DNA of 64,000 nucleotides from an uncultured Methylopila sp. (GCA_902168115.1 CABHPB010000068.1:62001-126000); one strand, 5' to 3'. Numbered from the stretch's first letter, positions 41,219 to 54,225 are shown. Numbers and translations: made by a program. The notes: generated by a model not told the origin, from the letters alone.

Positions 41219-41599
41219 TTAAGGCTGCGCGACCTTCCAGGCGCCGCTCATCAGGCCGTCGCCGGTGACGTCGCCGGCCTTCTTGTCCTTCACGAAGGCA
41301 TAGAGCGGCTTGCCCTTGTAGGCCCACTGGGACGAGCCGTCGTCGCGCGAGATCACCGTCCAGTCGCCGCTCGCCGCAGCCCCCGCCTCGGCCTTCAGCG
41401 GCGGCCAGTTGACGGCGCACTGTTCGACGCAGGCGGACTTGCCGTCGGCGTCCTTGCCGAAGGTGTAGAGAGTCATGCCCTTGGCGTCGGTCAGCGTCTT
41501 GCCCTTGGAGGTCTCGGCGACGACAGCGGGGTCGGCGGCGAAGGCGGACGTCGCCAGAATGAGACCCAGCGAGCACGCCAGAACGCGAAATGCGGTCAT
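41219..41599 (-). CDS. Exported COG4315-type repeat protein
   Basis: A 126-residue protein with a signal peptide (residues 1-22, ending SAFAAD). It contains the duplicated motif found in COG4315 proteins: GMTLYTFGKDADGKSACVEQC with a WPPL motif, then WAYKGKPLYAFVKDKKAGDVTGDG. Two Cys may form a disulfide. These small secreted proteins are widespread and have no established role. ATG 41599 follows a GGAGC ribosome-binding site. Confidence 0.85.
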   Translation of the reverse strand: MTAFRVLACSLGLILATSAFAADPAVVAETSKGKTLTDAKGMTLYTFGKDADGKSACVEQCAVNWPPLKAEAGAAASGDWTVISRDDGSSQWAYKGKPLYAFVKDKKAGDVTGDGLMSGAWKVAQP

Positions 41600-41799
41600 T
41601 TTCGGCTCCTTGAACTTCAGGATCGACAGGACGCGATTCTAGCAGCGCCGTGACCGCGCCGCCGTCCCGACGTTCTTGCACCGCTGCGATGCTTCGCTTG
41701 GGGAAAAGCGTGCCCGGCCGGTGGCCTCGCGGCGCTCCATCGGTCACGGTCGTCTCGCGGGCGGTCGGGGCCCGGCGCGTTCGGATCGCTTGCCTCAAG

Positions 41800-43266
41800 A
41801 TGACCATCCAGATCGACATCGGCGCCAAATCCGCCGGAACGCGCGCGACGTTCGACCTCGAGGAGCTTCTCGCCACCCGCCTGCTGGTGCAGGGCAATTC
41901 CGGCTCGGGAAAGTCGCATCTGCTGCGGCGCCTGCTCGAACAGAGCGCGCCCTGGGTCCAGCAATGCGTGATCGACCCGGAGGGCGACTTCGTCACCCTG
42001 GCCGACGCCTTCGGTCATGTCGTGATCGACGCGGCGGCCTGCGAACGCGATCTGCTGGCGATCGCCGACCGCGTCCGGCGTCATCGGGTTTCAGTCGTGT
42101 TCAACCTCGAGGGTCTCGAGGTCGACAAGCAGATGCGCGCGGCGGCGACCTTCCTGAACGGGCTGTTCGAGGCCGACCGCGACGTATGGCACCCGATGCT
42201 GGTCGTGGTGGACGAGGCGCAGCTGTTCGCGCCGGCCGCCGGGACCGACGCGGACGAGGAAAGCCGCCGCCAGTCGCTCGCCGCCATGACGAACCTGATG
42301 TGCCGCGGCCGCAAGCGCGGGCTCGCCGGCGTCATCGCCACGCAGCGGCTGGCGAAGCTCGCCAAGAACGTGGCCGCCGAGGCGTCCAACTTCCTGATGG
42401 GCCGCACCTTCCTCGACATCGACATGGCGCGCGCCGCCGACCTGCTCGGCATGGAGCGACGGCAGGCCGAGACCTTCCGCAATCTCGACCGCGGCGCTTT
42501 CGTCTCGCTGGGTCCGGCGATCGGCAGGAAGCCCGAGCAGGTGAAGATCGGCCAGGTCCAGACGGCGGCGCGCGGCGGCGGCCCCAAGCTCACCCCGCTT
42601 CCCGAAACCGCGGTGGAGGACGCCGCCGGCCTGATCTTCCGCAAGGGCGCCGAGCCTGCCCGCCCGCGCGTCCTCCCGGCCGCGCCGTCGGCGGACGAGG
42701 TGATCGCCCAGCTCGACGCCGCCAGGCCCGAGCCGGCGCCGCCGGCGACCGATCTGTTCGCGGGCGCCGAGCGCGCCAGCGCGATCGCGACCGTGATCAC
42801 GGAGATGATGGCGGAGCCCGACGCCGGCTTCCAGCCCGTCTCCCTGCTCTATCAGGACTTCCTCGTTCGGTGCCGGATCGCCCGCATCCTCGGCGAACCG
42901 CTGGACCTTCCCTCCTTCCGCAAGGAGCTGGCGCTCGCCAAGGCGGGCGTCGGGACGGAGGAGGCCGGCGCCGACGGGGCCTGGGACCAGGCGACGCTCG
43001 TCTCCGCGTCCCTGCCCGAAGACATGCGCGGCGTCTTCCTGCTGGTCGCGAAGGCCGCGCTCTCCAAGGCGCCCTGCCCGTCCGACGCCGAGATCGCCCG
43101 GGCCTACGGCACGCGGTCCACGGGGCGCGCGCGACGGCTGCTCGCCTATATGGAGGAGCGCGGCTTCATCCAGACGGCGACGGATCTGCGCGGCGCGCGC
43201 ATCGCCGAACTGCCGGACCTCGGCTGGCGAACGGCGCCGGGCCTCGCGGAACTGGGCGCGGCGTGA
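41800..43266 (+). CDS. HerA-like ATPase (DUF87), single gene
   Basis: A 488-residue P-loop ATPase of the HerA/FtsK superfamily. The Walker A motif GNSGSGKS is at residues 32-39, Walker B MLVVVDEAQLF near 135-145, and the following CRGRKRGLAGVIATQR is the arginine-finger region. After about residue 250 come an Ala/Pro-rich linker and a C-terminal winged-helix-like domain. It lacks the N-terminal HAS-barrel and there is no NurA nuclease nearby, so it differs from archaeal DNA end-resection HerA. ATG 41800 is preferred to 41650 because homologous sequence begins at MTIQIDIG. Confidence 0.85.
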   Translation: MTIQIDIGAKSAGTRATFDLEELLATRLLVQGNSGSGKSHLLRRLLEQSAPWVQQCVIDPEGDFVTLADAFGHVVIDAAACERDLLAIADRVRRHRVSVVFNLEGLEVDKQMRAAATFLNGLFEADRDVWHPMLVVVDEAQLFAPAAGTDADEESRRQSLAAMTNLMCRGRKRGLAGVIATQRLAKLAKNVAAEASNFLMGRTFLDIDMARAADLLGMERRQAETFRNLDRGAFVSLGPAIGRKPEQVKIGQVQTAARGGGPKLTPLPETAVEDAAGLIFRKGAEPARPRVLPAAPSADEVIAQLDAARPEPAPPATDLFAGAERASAIATVITEMMAEPDAGFQPVSLLYQDFLVRCRIARILGEPLDLPSFRKELALAKAGVGTEEAGADGAWDQATLVSASLPEDMRGVFLLVAKAALSKAPCPSDAEIARAYGTRSTGRARRLLAYMEERGFIQTATDLRGARIAELPDLGWRTAPGLAELGAA

Positions 43267-43376
43267 GTCCCGAAGGCGCCTTCATCGACCCGTCGCCAAG
43301 ACTTCCGGTCTGAAGAAGCCGTCCGGATGACCGGACTGCGTGCAAGTCATCGCGAACACGTGTAAGCAAAGCGCGC

Positions 43377-44276
43377 ATGTCCCGTCTTTACGTCGTGCTC
43401 GACGTCTTCACCGACACATCGCTGACAGGCAATCCGCTCGCCGTCGTCCTGGATTCCGCCGGGCTGGACGACGCCGGGATGCAGCGCATCGCGCGACAGT
43501 TCAACTTGTCCGAGACGGTGTTCCTGTTGCCGCCCGACGAGGAGAGCCGCAAGGCTCGCCTCAGAATATTCATGCCGCACAAGGAGTTGCCCTTCGCGGG
43601 GCACCCCACGGTCGGCGCCACGGTGCTGCTCGGCCTGATGGACGCCGCCGCCGGCAAGGGCGCCGCGGCGACGTTCGAGGTGGAGGAGACCGTCGGGCCG
43701 ATCGCCTGCGAGGCGCGGGCGACAGGCCGACGCTCCGGCTATGGGCGCTTCGTCATCCCGCGGCTTCCGAGCCCGACCGGCGCGGCGCCCTCCCCCGCGG
43801 GGCTCGCCGGCGCGCTCGGCCTGGAACCCGAGGACCTCGCCGACGACGGCCATCCGGTCTCGCGGTTCGAAGCCGGCAACACGTTCTGCTTCGCGCCGAT
43901 CCGCTCGCTCGAGGCGCTCGGCCGCGCGCGGGTCGACCCGACCCTGTGGCGCGCCGTCTTCGGCGGCGACATCGGCTGCTTTCTCTACACCCGCGAGACG
44001 GGCGACCCGGCGCTGGATTTCCGCGCGCGGATGCTGGAGCCGGGCATCGGCGAGGATCCCGCGACCGGGTCGGCCGCGGCGGCGTTCGCAGGCGTTCTGG
44101 CGGCGTTCGATCGTCTGCCGGACGGAACCCATGCGTTCCGGATCGGACAGGGCTACGAGATGGGGCGTCCGAGCGTCATCGACCTCGGCACGACGATCGA
44201 GCGGGGCGCCCTCGTCTCGGCGACCATCGGCGGCTCGGCGGTGGTCACCTCCGAAGGCACGCTGTTCGTCCGCTAG
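43377..44276 (+). CDS. PhzF family isomerase-like protein
   Basis: A 299-residue protein with the diaminopimelate-epimerase-like PhzF fold. The N-terminal half shows FTGNPLAVVLD-like sequence and the catalytic Glu in FNLSETVFLLP near residue 45. The second half has GIGEDPATGSAAAAFAGVL. Bacterial PhzF-like proteins mostly have unknown substrates; there are no other phenazine genes here. It is convergent with ppx across 39 bp. Confidence 0.92.
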   Translation: MSRLYVVLDVFTDTSLTGNPLAVVLDSAGLDDAGMQRIARQFNLSETVFLLPPDEESRKARLRIFMPHKELPFAGHPTVGATVLLGLMDAAAGKGAAATFEVEETVGPIACEARATGRRSGYGRFVIPRLPSPTGAAPSPAGLAGALGLEPEDLADDGHPVSRFEAGNTFCFAPIRSLEALGRARVDPTLWRAVFGGDIGCFLYTRETGDPALDFRARMLEPGIGEDPATGSAAAAFAGVLAAFDRLPDGTHAFRIGQGYEMGRPSVIDLGTTIERGALVSATIGGSAVVTSEGTLFVR

Positions 44277-44315
44277 AGCCAAAATCCGGCCGGCGCATCA
44301 GACCAGATCGCGCGA

Positions 44316-45870
44316 TCAGACAACCGCGATATTCGTCGACCGACCAAGAAGTTTGCCGAGTTTGTTCAGCCGACTTTTGAGCTTGTCGCTGCCGAGATCG
44401 CCGAGCTCCGACGGGAGCTTGAGCGTCAAAACGTCCTTCTTCAGCGTCAGCGGAGCCCGGGGCAGGATGCCAGGGACGGCGCCGGAGACGAGGTAGGCGA
44501 CGCGCATCGCGCCGCCGAGGGTGCGCGCCCGGTCGAGAATGCGGGTGGAGGCGAGCTCGCGGATGCGCGGCGAGGCCTCGTCGTCGAGCAGCCCCATGTG
44601 CCGGTAGAAGATCGCCAGCGCCATGAAGGCTCGTCCGGGATGGTCGACCCCCATGAAGGCCGCATGGGCGATCACGTCGAGCGCCTGCTCGCCGCGATAG
44701 TCCGGATGGGCGCGCCAGGCGAGGTCCGACAGGTGACAGGCGGCGTGCCGCCAGCGGCGCTCGTCGGCGGTCTCCTCGATCTCCGCGGAGCGGAACAGCC
44801 GGTCCGTCCATTCGATCAGGTCGTCGCCATGGCGCGGCGCGCGGGCGCGTAGCCATCCAAGGTCGCGCGCCGAGGTCAGCAGCGCGTCCTCGCGGCGGCG
44901 CTCGTCGTCGAGCAGTTCGTACAGCAGCCCCTCGCGCACGCCGAGACCGGACATCACGATCTCTTTCGGCTTGCCGACGCGGATGATGTGCTCGAGCACG
45001 AGCGCGCCATAAGCGAGCAGCGGGCGACGATCGGCGGAGACCACGCCTGCGGCCGGCAGCGTGTCGGCGTCGACGCGGCGCACGAGCCGGCAGAACTCCA
45101 GCGCCTCCTTGGCCGGGATCGTGTAGCCGTGAAGAACGTGCAGCGCGTAATGCTTCTGCACCATGTGAAGATGCGCGATGCCGCGCCAGGTGCCGCCGAC
45201 CGCGTAGAAGGTCCGCCCCTTCAACTTTTCCAGCTCGCGCGACTCCTCGAGAGCGTCACGGACGATCCGGTCGGCCTTCTTGATCGAACGGTCCGAGACG
45301 TCCTGCAGCCGGATGCCGCCGAGCGGATGGGTCACGCCGGGACCGACCCGCTTCTTGGCGACGTCGATCAATTCGAGGCTGCCGCCGCCGAGATCGCCGA
45401 CGACGCCGTTCGGACGGAAGAAGCCGGAGACGACGCCCATCGCGGACAGGTGCGCCTCGCGCTTGCCCGAGAGCAGCTCGACCGGCGCGCCGCAGATCTT
45501 CTCGGCCTCCTGGATGAACTCGGGGCCGTTCTCGGCGTCGCGCGCGGCCGCCGTCGCGAGCACGTGGACGCGTCCGACCCCCATGCCGTCCGCCAGCGTC
45601 TTGAAGCGCTTCAGCGCGGAGAATGCGCGGTCGACCGATTCGTCGGCGAGCCGGTTCGTGATGGCGACCGACCGGCCGAGCGCGCAGAGCTCCTTCTCGT
45701 TGAACATCGCCGTCGGGCTGCGGCACAGGCCCTCATAGACGACGAGGCGCACCGAGTTCGAGCCGATGTCGATGATGCCGACCGGCGGCCCGTAGGGCAG
45801 CCGGCCGGGGGTCAGGCGCTCCGACGCGCGTGTGCGGGGATGCTGCTTGGCGTCTGCTGTCACGCTGCTC

Positions 45871-45881
<11 letters not shown>
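44316..45881 (-). CDS. ppx: Exopolyphosphatase/guanosine pentaphosphate phosphohydrolase (Ppx/GppA)
   Basis: A 521-residue enzyme that degrades inorganic polyphosphate (and possibly pppGpp). The ASKHA-type ATPase fold shows [17 protein letters not shown] near residue 35, the catalytic Glu region, and [15 protein letters not shown] near 160. The C-terminal HD-like helical domain includes [20 protein letters not shown]. The GTG 45881 start overlaps the ppk stop by 11 bp, so the polyphosphate-making and -degrading enzymes are in one operon. A GTG six codons later is an alternative. Confidence 0.93.
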
Positions 45882-48168
<2,287 letters not shown>

Positions 48169-48855
48169 TCAGTCGCCCCTGTCCCAGATGCGCGCGAGCA
48201 CATCCGCCGCAAGTCCTCGCCCGACGGCGCGCCCCCTGGCGAGCGACTCGCGGTCGAGCTCCTCCACCAGCTCCCGGATCGCGCCGAGGGAACGCTCGCA
48301 ACGGCGAGCGAGGAATTCAACGACGTCAGCCTCCACTCTCAACTGGCGGTCGTCCAGCAGCTTCACGAGCACGGCGCGCGCCGTCGCGTCGTCTGGCGGC
48401 TCGAGCCGCGCGACCGGCAGCGCCCGCATACGCGAGGCGAGGTCCGGCAGCTTCGGCCAGAGCAGCGTCGGCGTGTCCCGCGCGGTCAGCAGCAGATGCC
48501 CGCGATGCTCGCGGACGGCGTTGAGCAGATGGAACAGCGCCGTCTCGTCCGCGCTGTCCCGGTCGCAGCCGTCGAGCAGGATGGGTGGTGCTTCCGGAGA
48601 CTGCGCGTGATCGAGCGCCTCTCGCGCCCCGCCGGGCGTCGCCGCTCCGACCCGCTCCGCCCAGATCGCCCCGAGATGCGACTTGCCGGAGCCTTCGGGG
48701 CCCGCCAGCAGCACGATCCGGTCCGGCCAGTCTGGCCAGCGCATGACGAGGCCGTGGGCCGACCGGTTGGCGTCGGCGACGAAATAGTCTTCCGCGCCGA
48801 ACCTTGCGTCGACCGGGAGATCCAGCGGGAACTGGCGAGGCGCTTCGCGCGCCAT
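48169..48855 (-). CDS. hdaA: DnaA-related regulatory protein HdaA
   Basis: A 228-residue AAA+ protein homologous to DnaA domain III. The Walker A motif GPEGSGKSHL is near residue 52 and a sensor-like LLLTARDTP segment follows. The N terminus REAPRQFPLDLP contains a beta-clamp-binding-like QFPLDL motif, as in Hda. In Caulobacter, HdaA promotes DnaA-ATP hydrolysis after initiation. ATG 48855 is preferred to the longer open frame. It lies 1 bp after perM and directly before ppk, an arrangement conserved in alphaproteobacteria. Confidence 0.9.
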   Translation of the reverse strand: MAREAPRQFPLDLPVDARFGAEDYFVADANRSAHGLVMRWPDWPDRIVLLAGPEGSGKSHLGAIWAERVGAATPGGAREALDHAQSPEAPPILLDGCDRDSADETALFHLLNAVREHRGHLLLTARDTPTLLWPKLPDLASRMRALPVARLEPPDDATARAVLVKLLDDRQLRVEADVVEFLARRCERSLGAIRELVEELDRESLARGRAVGRGLAADVLARIWDRGD

Positions 48856-48856
48856 G

Positions 48857-50014
48857 TCAGGCTCCTGCCTTCGGTCCGGCGATAGGCGGCGCGCCGGCCG
48901 GCGTCTCGATCGAAGGCGCGCGACGCATGCCGCCGGGCAGCGCGTCGGCATACGGTCCCTCCCCCGTGTAGAACGGGCTCTGCAGGTAGCGCTCGAACGC
49001 GAAGCGGCAGAGCACGCCGACGGCGGCGGCGAGCGGCACCGCGACGAGCAGCCCGACGAAGCCGAACAGGTAGCCGAAGGCGACCAGCGCGAACATCAGC
49101 CAGACCGGGTGCAGACCGACCGAGCGACCCACGAGACGCGGCTGGAGGATGTTGCCTTCGACGAACTGCCCGACGACGAAAATTCCCAGCACGAGGCCGA
49201 CCATCGTCCAGTCGGGCCAGAACTGCACGATCGCGACGCCGACCGAGACAAGAAGGCCGGTGATCGAGCCGACGTAAGGGATGAAACCGAGGAACCCAGC
49301 GCCGAGGCCGATGATCATGCCGAAGTTCAGGCCGACCGACGTCAGGGCGATCGCGTAGAAGGTGCCGAGGATCAGGCAGACCAGCGCCTGCCCGCGGACA
49401 AAGCCCGAGATGCCGTCGTCCATCTCTCGTGCGAGCCGGCGGATCGTCTCCTTGTGGCGGATCGGCGCGGCGCCGTCGATCGCGTCCATCATCCGGTCCC
49501 AGTCGATGAGCATGTAGAAGGCGACGACCGGCGTGATGACCAGAAGGCTGAGCACCGACGCGATCGCCTGCCCCCCCGTCCACAGCGAGGCGAGGAAGGT
49601 CGTCAGCCAGTCGACCCCCTTCGAGACGATGGAGCCCAGCTGTTCCTTGATCTGGCCAATGCCCTGGCCGAGCATCCGCTCCAGCCACTCCTGGTTTTGC
49701 GCGGCGATCAGGTCCTGCAGACGCGCGACCAGCCGCGGCAGGTTCTGGATGAAGTTCGAGAGCTGCCCGCCGAGCACCGGCGCGATCAGCATGATCACCA
49801 GCACGAGCAGCAGGACGAAGGCGACCAGGATCACGACGGTCGCCCAGACGCGCGGCAGGCCGATCCGCTCCAGCCGGTCGGCGAGCGGGTCGAGCAGATA
49901 GGCGAGCGCGAGACCCGCTACGAACGGGAGAAGGATCCCGGAGAACAGCCAGAGGAAGACGATCAGGGCCGCGAGGGCGCCCAACCAGAACAGGGCCTGG
50001 CGCTGCAACGTCAT
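48857..50014 (-). CDS. AI-2E/PerM family membrane permease
   Basis: A 385-residue membrane protein with about eight helices, three of them at the N terminus (FWLGALAALIVFLWLFSGIL first), a long extracytoplasmic loop around residues 100-150, and the conserved GFIPYVGSITGLL segment. Family members export autoinducer-2 or act as Na+/H+-type antiporters; which applies here is unknown. It is the second gene of the operon that ends in ppx. Confidence 0.92.
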   Translation of the reverse strand: MTLQRQALFWLGALAALIVFLWLFSGILLPFVAGLALAYLLDPLADRLERIGLPRVWATVVILVAFVLLLVLVIMLIAPVLGGQLSNFIQNLPRLVARLQDLIAAQNQEWLERMLGQGIGQIKEQLGSIVSKGVDWLTTFLASLWTGGQAIASVLSLLVITPVVAFYMLIDWDRMMDAIDGAAPIRHKETIRRLAREMDDGISGFVRGQALVCLILGTFYAIALTSVGLNFGMIIGLGAGFLGFIPYVGSITGLLVSVGVAIVQFWPDWTMVGLVLGIFVVGQFVEGNILQPRLVGRSVGLHPVWLMFALVAFGYLFGFVGLLVAVPLAAAVGVLCRFAFERYLQSPFYTGEGPYADALPGGMRRAPSIETPAGAPPIAGPKAGA

Positions 50015-50040
50015 CGCCCGTTCTCCTTACGCCGTCCCGC

Positions 50041-50580
50041 TCACGGCTCGTCCGACGCCATGTGCCGGATGAAGGCTGCGAGATAGGCGCCCGCCGATGC
50101 GAGCGTCAAGCCGCCGACCAGCCAGGCGCCCGCCTGCTCGACGCGGGCGAGATCGAGGGCGAATCCGCTGGAACCGAGCACGACGCCGGCAAAGATGATC
50201 TGGGCGAAGGTGTTGAGCTTGCTGATCTTCAACGGCTCGATCGGCAGCGGCCTCTCGATCAGCCAGGACAGGATCACGGCGCCGACGATCACCAGATCGC
50301 GGAACACCACCAGGATCGCCACCGAGCGCGGGATCTCCTCGATGATCGCGAGCGTGACGTAGATCGAGACGAGCAGGGCCTTGTCGGCGATCGGGTCGAG
50401 ATAGGCGCCGAGCTCGGTGCGCTGGTTCCAGGCCCGGGCGATCGCGCCGTCGACGCCGTCCGTGATGGCGGCCAGCGAGAACAGCCAGAACGCCCAGAGC
50501 AGTTCGCCGCTGACGATGAGCCAGACCACCACCGGGACGGCGAAGACACGACCGATCGTCAGCAGGTTCGGCAGGTTCAC
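50041..50580 (-). CDS. CDP-alcohol phosphatidyltransferase family protein (PgsA-like)
   Basis: A 179-residue membrane enzyme with the diagnostic motif D-G-x2-A-R-x8-G-x3-D-x3-D, seen in TDGVDGAIARAWNQRTELGAY followed by LDPIADK (split to respect spacing). Five or six membrane helices are predicted. It opens with NLPNLLTIGRVFAVPVV as in phosphatidylglycerophosphate synthases. The start GTG 50580 has GGAG 8 nt upstream. It leads the minus-strand operon through perM, hdaA, ppk and ppx. A second, canonical pgsA may exist elsewhere. Confidence 0.88.
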   Translation of the reverse strand: MNLPNLLTIGRVFAVPVVVWLIVSGELLWAFWLFSLAAITDGVDGAIARAWNQRTELGAYLDPIADKALLVSIYVTLAIIEEIPRSVAILVVFRDLVIVGAVILSWLIERPLPIEPLKISKLNTFAQIIFAGVVLGSSGFALDLARVEQAGAWLVGGLTLASAGAYLAAFIRHMASDEP

Positions 50581-50728
50581 GCATGCGCTCCAGCGAGCCT
50601 GACGCCGGCCCGTCACGCACAGGAGATAGGAGGCGGCCGCGGCTTCGGAAAGCTCTACCATCGGCCGTCGGTTGCGCCCGCGCGCCGGTCGGTCTAAGCG
50701 GGCGCGACCTCAGGAATTCGGAGCCGAG

Positions 50729-51807
<1,079 letters not shown>

Positions 51808-51811
<4 letters not shown>

Positions 51812-52458
51812 GCGGGGCCCGAAAGCGGGTCGCGATCCTCGTCTCCGGACGCGGCTCGAACATGGCCGCGCTGATCGACGCCGCGGCAGAGTCCGACTAC
51901 CCGGCCGAGATCGTCGCCGTGATCTCGAACCGGCCGGGCGCAGGGGCGCTCGACATCGCGTCGCGCGCCGGCGTGCCGACGACGGTCATCGACCACAAGG
52001 CGTTCGGTTCGCGCGAGGCGTTCGACGCGGCTCTCGACGCCGAACTGACGCGCATCGCGCCGGACGTCGTGTGCTTCGCCGGGTTCATGCGGCTGCTGAC
52101 GCCGGGCTTCATCGACCGCTGGGAGGGCCGGATGCTCAACATCCACCCTGCCCTGCTGCCGAGCTTCAAGGGCCTCGACACCCACGCCCGCGCGCTCGCC
52201 GCAGGCGTCAGGCTCCACGGCTGCACGGTCCACCTCGTCACCGCCGAAATGGACGCCGGGCCGATCGTCGCCCAGGCGGCCGTTCCGGTCCTCGACGACG
52301 ACGACGAGGACGCGCTCTCGGCGCGCGTGCTCGCGGCCGAGCATCGGCTTTATCCGCGCGCTCTCGCAATGTGGGCCCGCGGAGAGGCGCGCCTCGAGGA
52401 CGGCCGCGTGCGCGTCGCCGAGGAGCCTGAGCCTTCCTCGCCGCTCGTCTGGCCCTGA
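51808..52458 (+). CDS. purN: Phosphoribosylglycinamide formyltransferase
   Basis: A 216-residue enzyme transferring a formyl group from 10-formyltetrahydrofolate to GAR. The catalytic residues are in place: Asn111 and His113 in [11 protein letters not shown] and Asp149 in [16 protein letters not shown] near residue 13 binds phosphate. ATG 51808 overlaps the purM stop by 4 bases. The C-terminal tail is Glu/Pro-rich. A strong hairpin lies 23 bp downstream. Confidence 0.96.
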
Positions 52459-52480
52459 ACGCGACGTCTCGGCTGACATG

Positions 52481-52511
52481 AAAAAGGGGCGCGGCTTTCG
52501 CCCCGCCCCTT
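52481..52511 (-). terminator. Intrinsic terminator of the TerC gene (also between convergent purN and TerC)
   Basis: Read on the minus strand, a GGGGCG/CGCCCC stem with a 7-nt loop is followed directly by five T. It begins 22 bases past the TerC stop. An alternative 7-bp pairing (AAGGGGC/GCCCCTT) could also serve purN on the plus strand. Confidence 0.75.
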
Positions 52512-52532
52512 GTCATTTGGAGGCAGGTGCGA

Positions 52533-53300
52533 TCAGGACGCGTCCTTGATCGTCCCCTCCACCGTCGCGTGCTTGCGCCTCTTCAGGGCGAAACCGACGA
52601 GCAGCACGAACGCCGCTCCGACCGCAGCCGCCGCGTAGTGGATCCATCCCGCCGAGATCTTCTGGCCGGGATTATGAACGTCGTCGACGACGTATGCAGG
52701 GTCGAGGCCGGCCAGGAAGTTCAGCGAGGCGACGTCGCCCACGATCATCTCGCCCGCGATCCAGCCGAGCAGCGCCGCGCCGAGCCAGACCAGGATCGGG
52801 TAGCGCTGCAGGATCGCGCTGAGCAGCGTCGAGCCGGCGATGATGAGGGGAATGGTGAGCAGCAGGCCGAAGATGAAAAGCTCCGGATGGCCCTTCGCGG
52901 CGGCGGCGATGGCGACCACGTTGTCGAGGCTCATGACGGCGTCCGCGATCGCGATGGTGCGCACCGCGCCCCACAGGTTCTCGCTCGCGGCGACGTCCGA
53001 ATGCTCCTCGTGCTCGTCGGTCGCGAGCTTGATCGCGATCCAGAACAGCAGCACGCCGCCCAGCACCTTCAGATACGGCACGCCGAGCAGGAAGGTGATG
53101 AAGAACGCGAAAATGATTCGCAGGCCGACCGCGGCGCCCGCGCCCAGCAGAATGCCCATCTTCCGCTGGCTGGGCGGCAGCTTGCGGCAGGCGAGCGCGA
53201 TCACCACGGCGTTGTCGCCGGACAGAAGCAGATCGATCCAGATGATCTGGAGCAACCCCACCCAGAAGGTGGGGTCGTCAAAGGCGAAGCTGAACTGCAT
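52533..53300 (-). CDS. TerC family integral membrane protein
   Basis: A 255-residue protein with seven or eight helices. The TerC hallmarks are the Asp-containing WIDLLLSGDNAVVIALACRKLP in helix 1 and DAVMSLDNVVAIAAAAKG near residue 120. The acidic residues probably bind a metal; characterised TerC proteins export manganese. It is one of two adjacent paralogues. A C-terminal extension rich in Lys/Arg follows the last helix. No yybP-ykoY riboswitch is obvious upstream. Confidence 0.92.
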   Translation of the reverse strand: MQFSFAFDDPTFWVGLLQIIWIDLLLSGDNAVVIALACRKLPPSQRKMGILLGAGAAVGLRIIFAFFITFLLGVPYLKVLGGVLLFWIAIKLATDEHEEHSDVAASENLWGAVRTIAIADAVMSLDNVVAIAAAAKGHPELFIFGLLLTIPLIIAGSTLLSAILQRYPILVWLGAALLGWIAGEMIVGDVASLNFLAGLDPAYVVDDVHNPGQKISAGWIHYAAAAVGAAFVLLVGFALKRRKHATVEGTIKDAS

Positions 53301-53374
53301 TCCGTCCTCCGAAGCGCCGAGCCTTGCGCCCGGTCGTTGGTCACAATGGGCCCGCCGGAAGACGGCGGATCAGA

Positions 53375-54076
53375 TCATCCCGAAGGATGTTCGACCCTAT
53401 CGCGGGTCCTCATCCTTCTCATCAGCCAGCCGACCAGCACCACGACGAGCGCGAGCGTGATCGCGGCAGTGGTCTCCCAGCTGTGGACGTACTCGGCGCC
53501 GAACCTGTCCTCGAGCGCATGGTCGGAGACGATCATCTCGCCTGCGACATACCCAAGGAGCGCGGCGCCGGCCCACACGATGACCGGGACCTTGTCCATT
53601 ATGGCGAGAATGACGGCGCTGCCCGCGACGATCATCGGAACCGAGATCACAAGTCCGAGAACGAGGAGCCCGAAATGGTCTCCTGCGACGCCGGCGATTG
53701 CGATGACGTTGTCGAGGCTCATCACGACGTCCGCGATCGCGATCGTCATGATCGCGCGCCACAGGCTCTCGTGGCTCTTGACGCCCTGATCGTCCTCCGC
53801 GCCCTGCGGGCCGACCAGGTCGACCGCGATGTAGAGCAGCGCGAGCGCGCCCACGATCTTCAGATACGGGATGCCGAGCAGGCGCACGATGATCAGCGTG
53901 AACAGCACGCGCAACCCGATGGCCACCCCCGCGCCGGCGACCATGCCGATCTTGCGCTGCGTGGCCGGAAGCGACCGGCAGGCCATGGCGATGACGACAG
54001 CGTTGTCGCCGGACAGCAGAGCATTGATCCAGATGATCTCGCCAAGCGCGAGCCATTCGGCCGAGCCGAAAGTCAT
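53375..54076 (-). CDS. TerC family integral membrane protein (paralogue)
   Basis: A 233-residue second TerC protein lying 74 bp upstream of the first, on the same strand. It keeps both signature segments, IWINALLSGDNAVVIAMAC and DVVMSLDNVIAIAGVAGDH. Relative to its neighbour the helix-1 Asp is replaced by Asn (IWINALLSGDN against IWIDLLLSGDN). The pair probably arose by tandem duplication and may have diverged in metal preference. Confidence 0.92.
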   Translation of the reverse strand: MTFGSAEWLALGEIIWINALLSGDNAVVIAMACRSLPATQRKIGMVAGAGVAIGLRVLFTLIIVRLLGIPYLKIVGALALLYIAVDLVGPQGAEDDQGVKSHESLWRAIMTIAIADVVMSLDNVIAIAGVAGDHFGLLVLGLVISVPMIVAGSAVILAIMDKVPVIVWAGAALLGYVAGEMIVSDHALEDRFGAEYVHSWETTAAITLALVVVLVGWLMRRMRTRDRVEHPSG

Positions 54077-54152
54077 GGGACGCCTCCGTAACGTTCCCTA
54101 CGGCCGCGCCGCTTCTTCGGGCGGTTTGCGGCCTTGCGCCCATGACGGGCCC

Positions 54153-54178
54153 AAAACGGCCGGTCGAACGACCGGCCG
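54153..54178 (-). terminator. Intrinsic terminator of ndk
   Basis: A perfect 10-bp GC-rich inverted repeat (CGGCCGGTCG / CGACCGGCCG, 54157-54178) is followed on the minus strand by TTTT at 54153-54156. It lies about 50 bp after the ndk stop. Confidence 0.8.
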
Positions 54179-54225
54179 CCTGGCATCATGCATACCTGAC
54201 GACGAAATGGCGCCAGCGCTTTCGT

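Noticed and set aside
41650..41799. A longer N terminus for the HerA-like gene
   Set aside because: The 50 extra residues are Arg/Pro/Ser-rich, unlike the family, which starts at about MTIQIDIG.
43377..44276. A phenazine biosynthesis cluster suggested by PhzF
   Set aside because: No other phz gene is present. PhzF-like proteins are common orphans.
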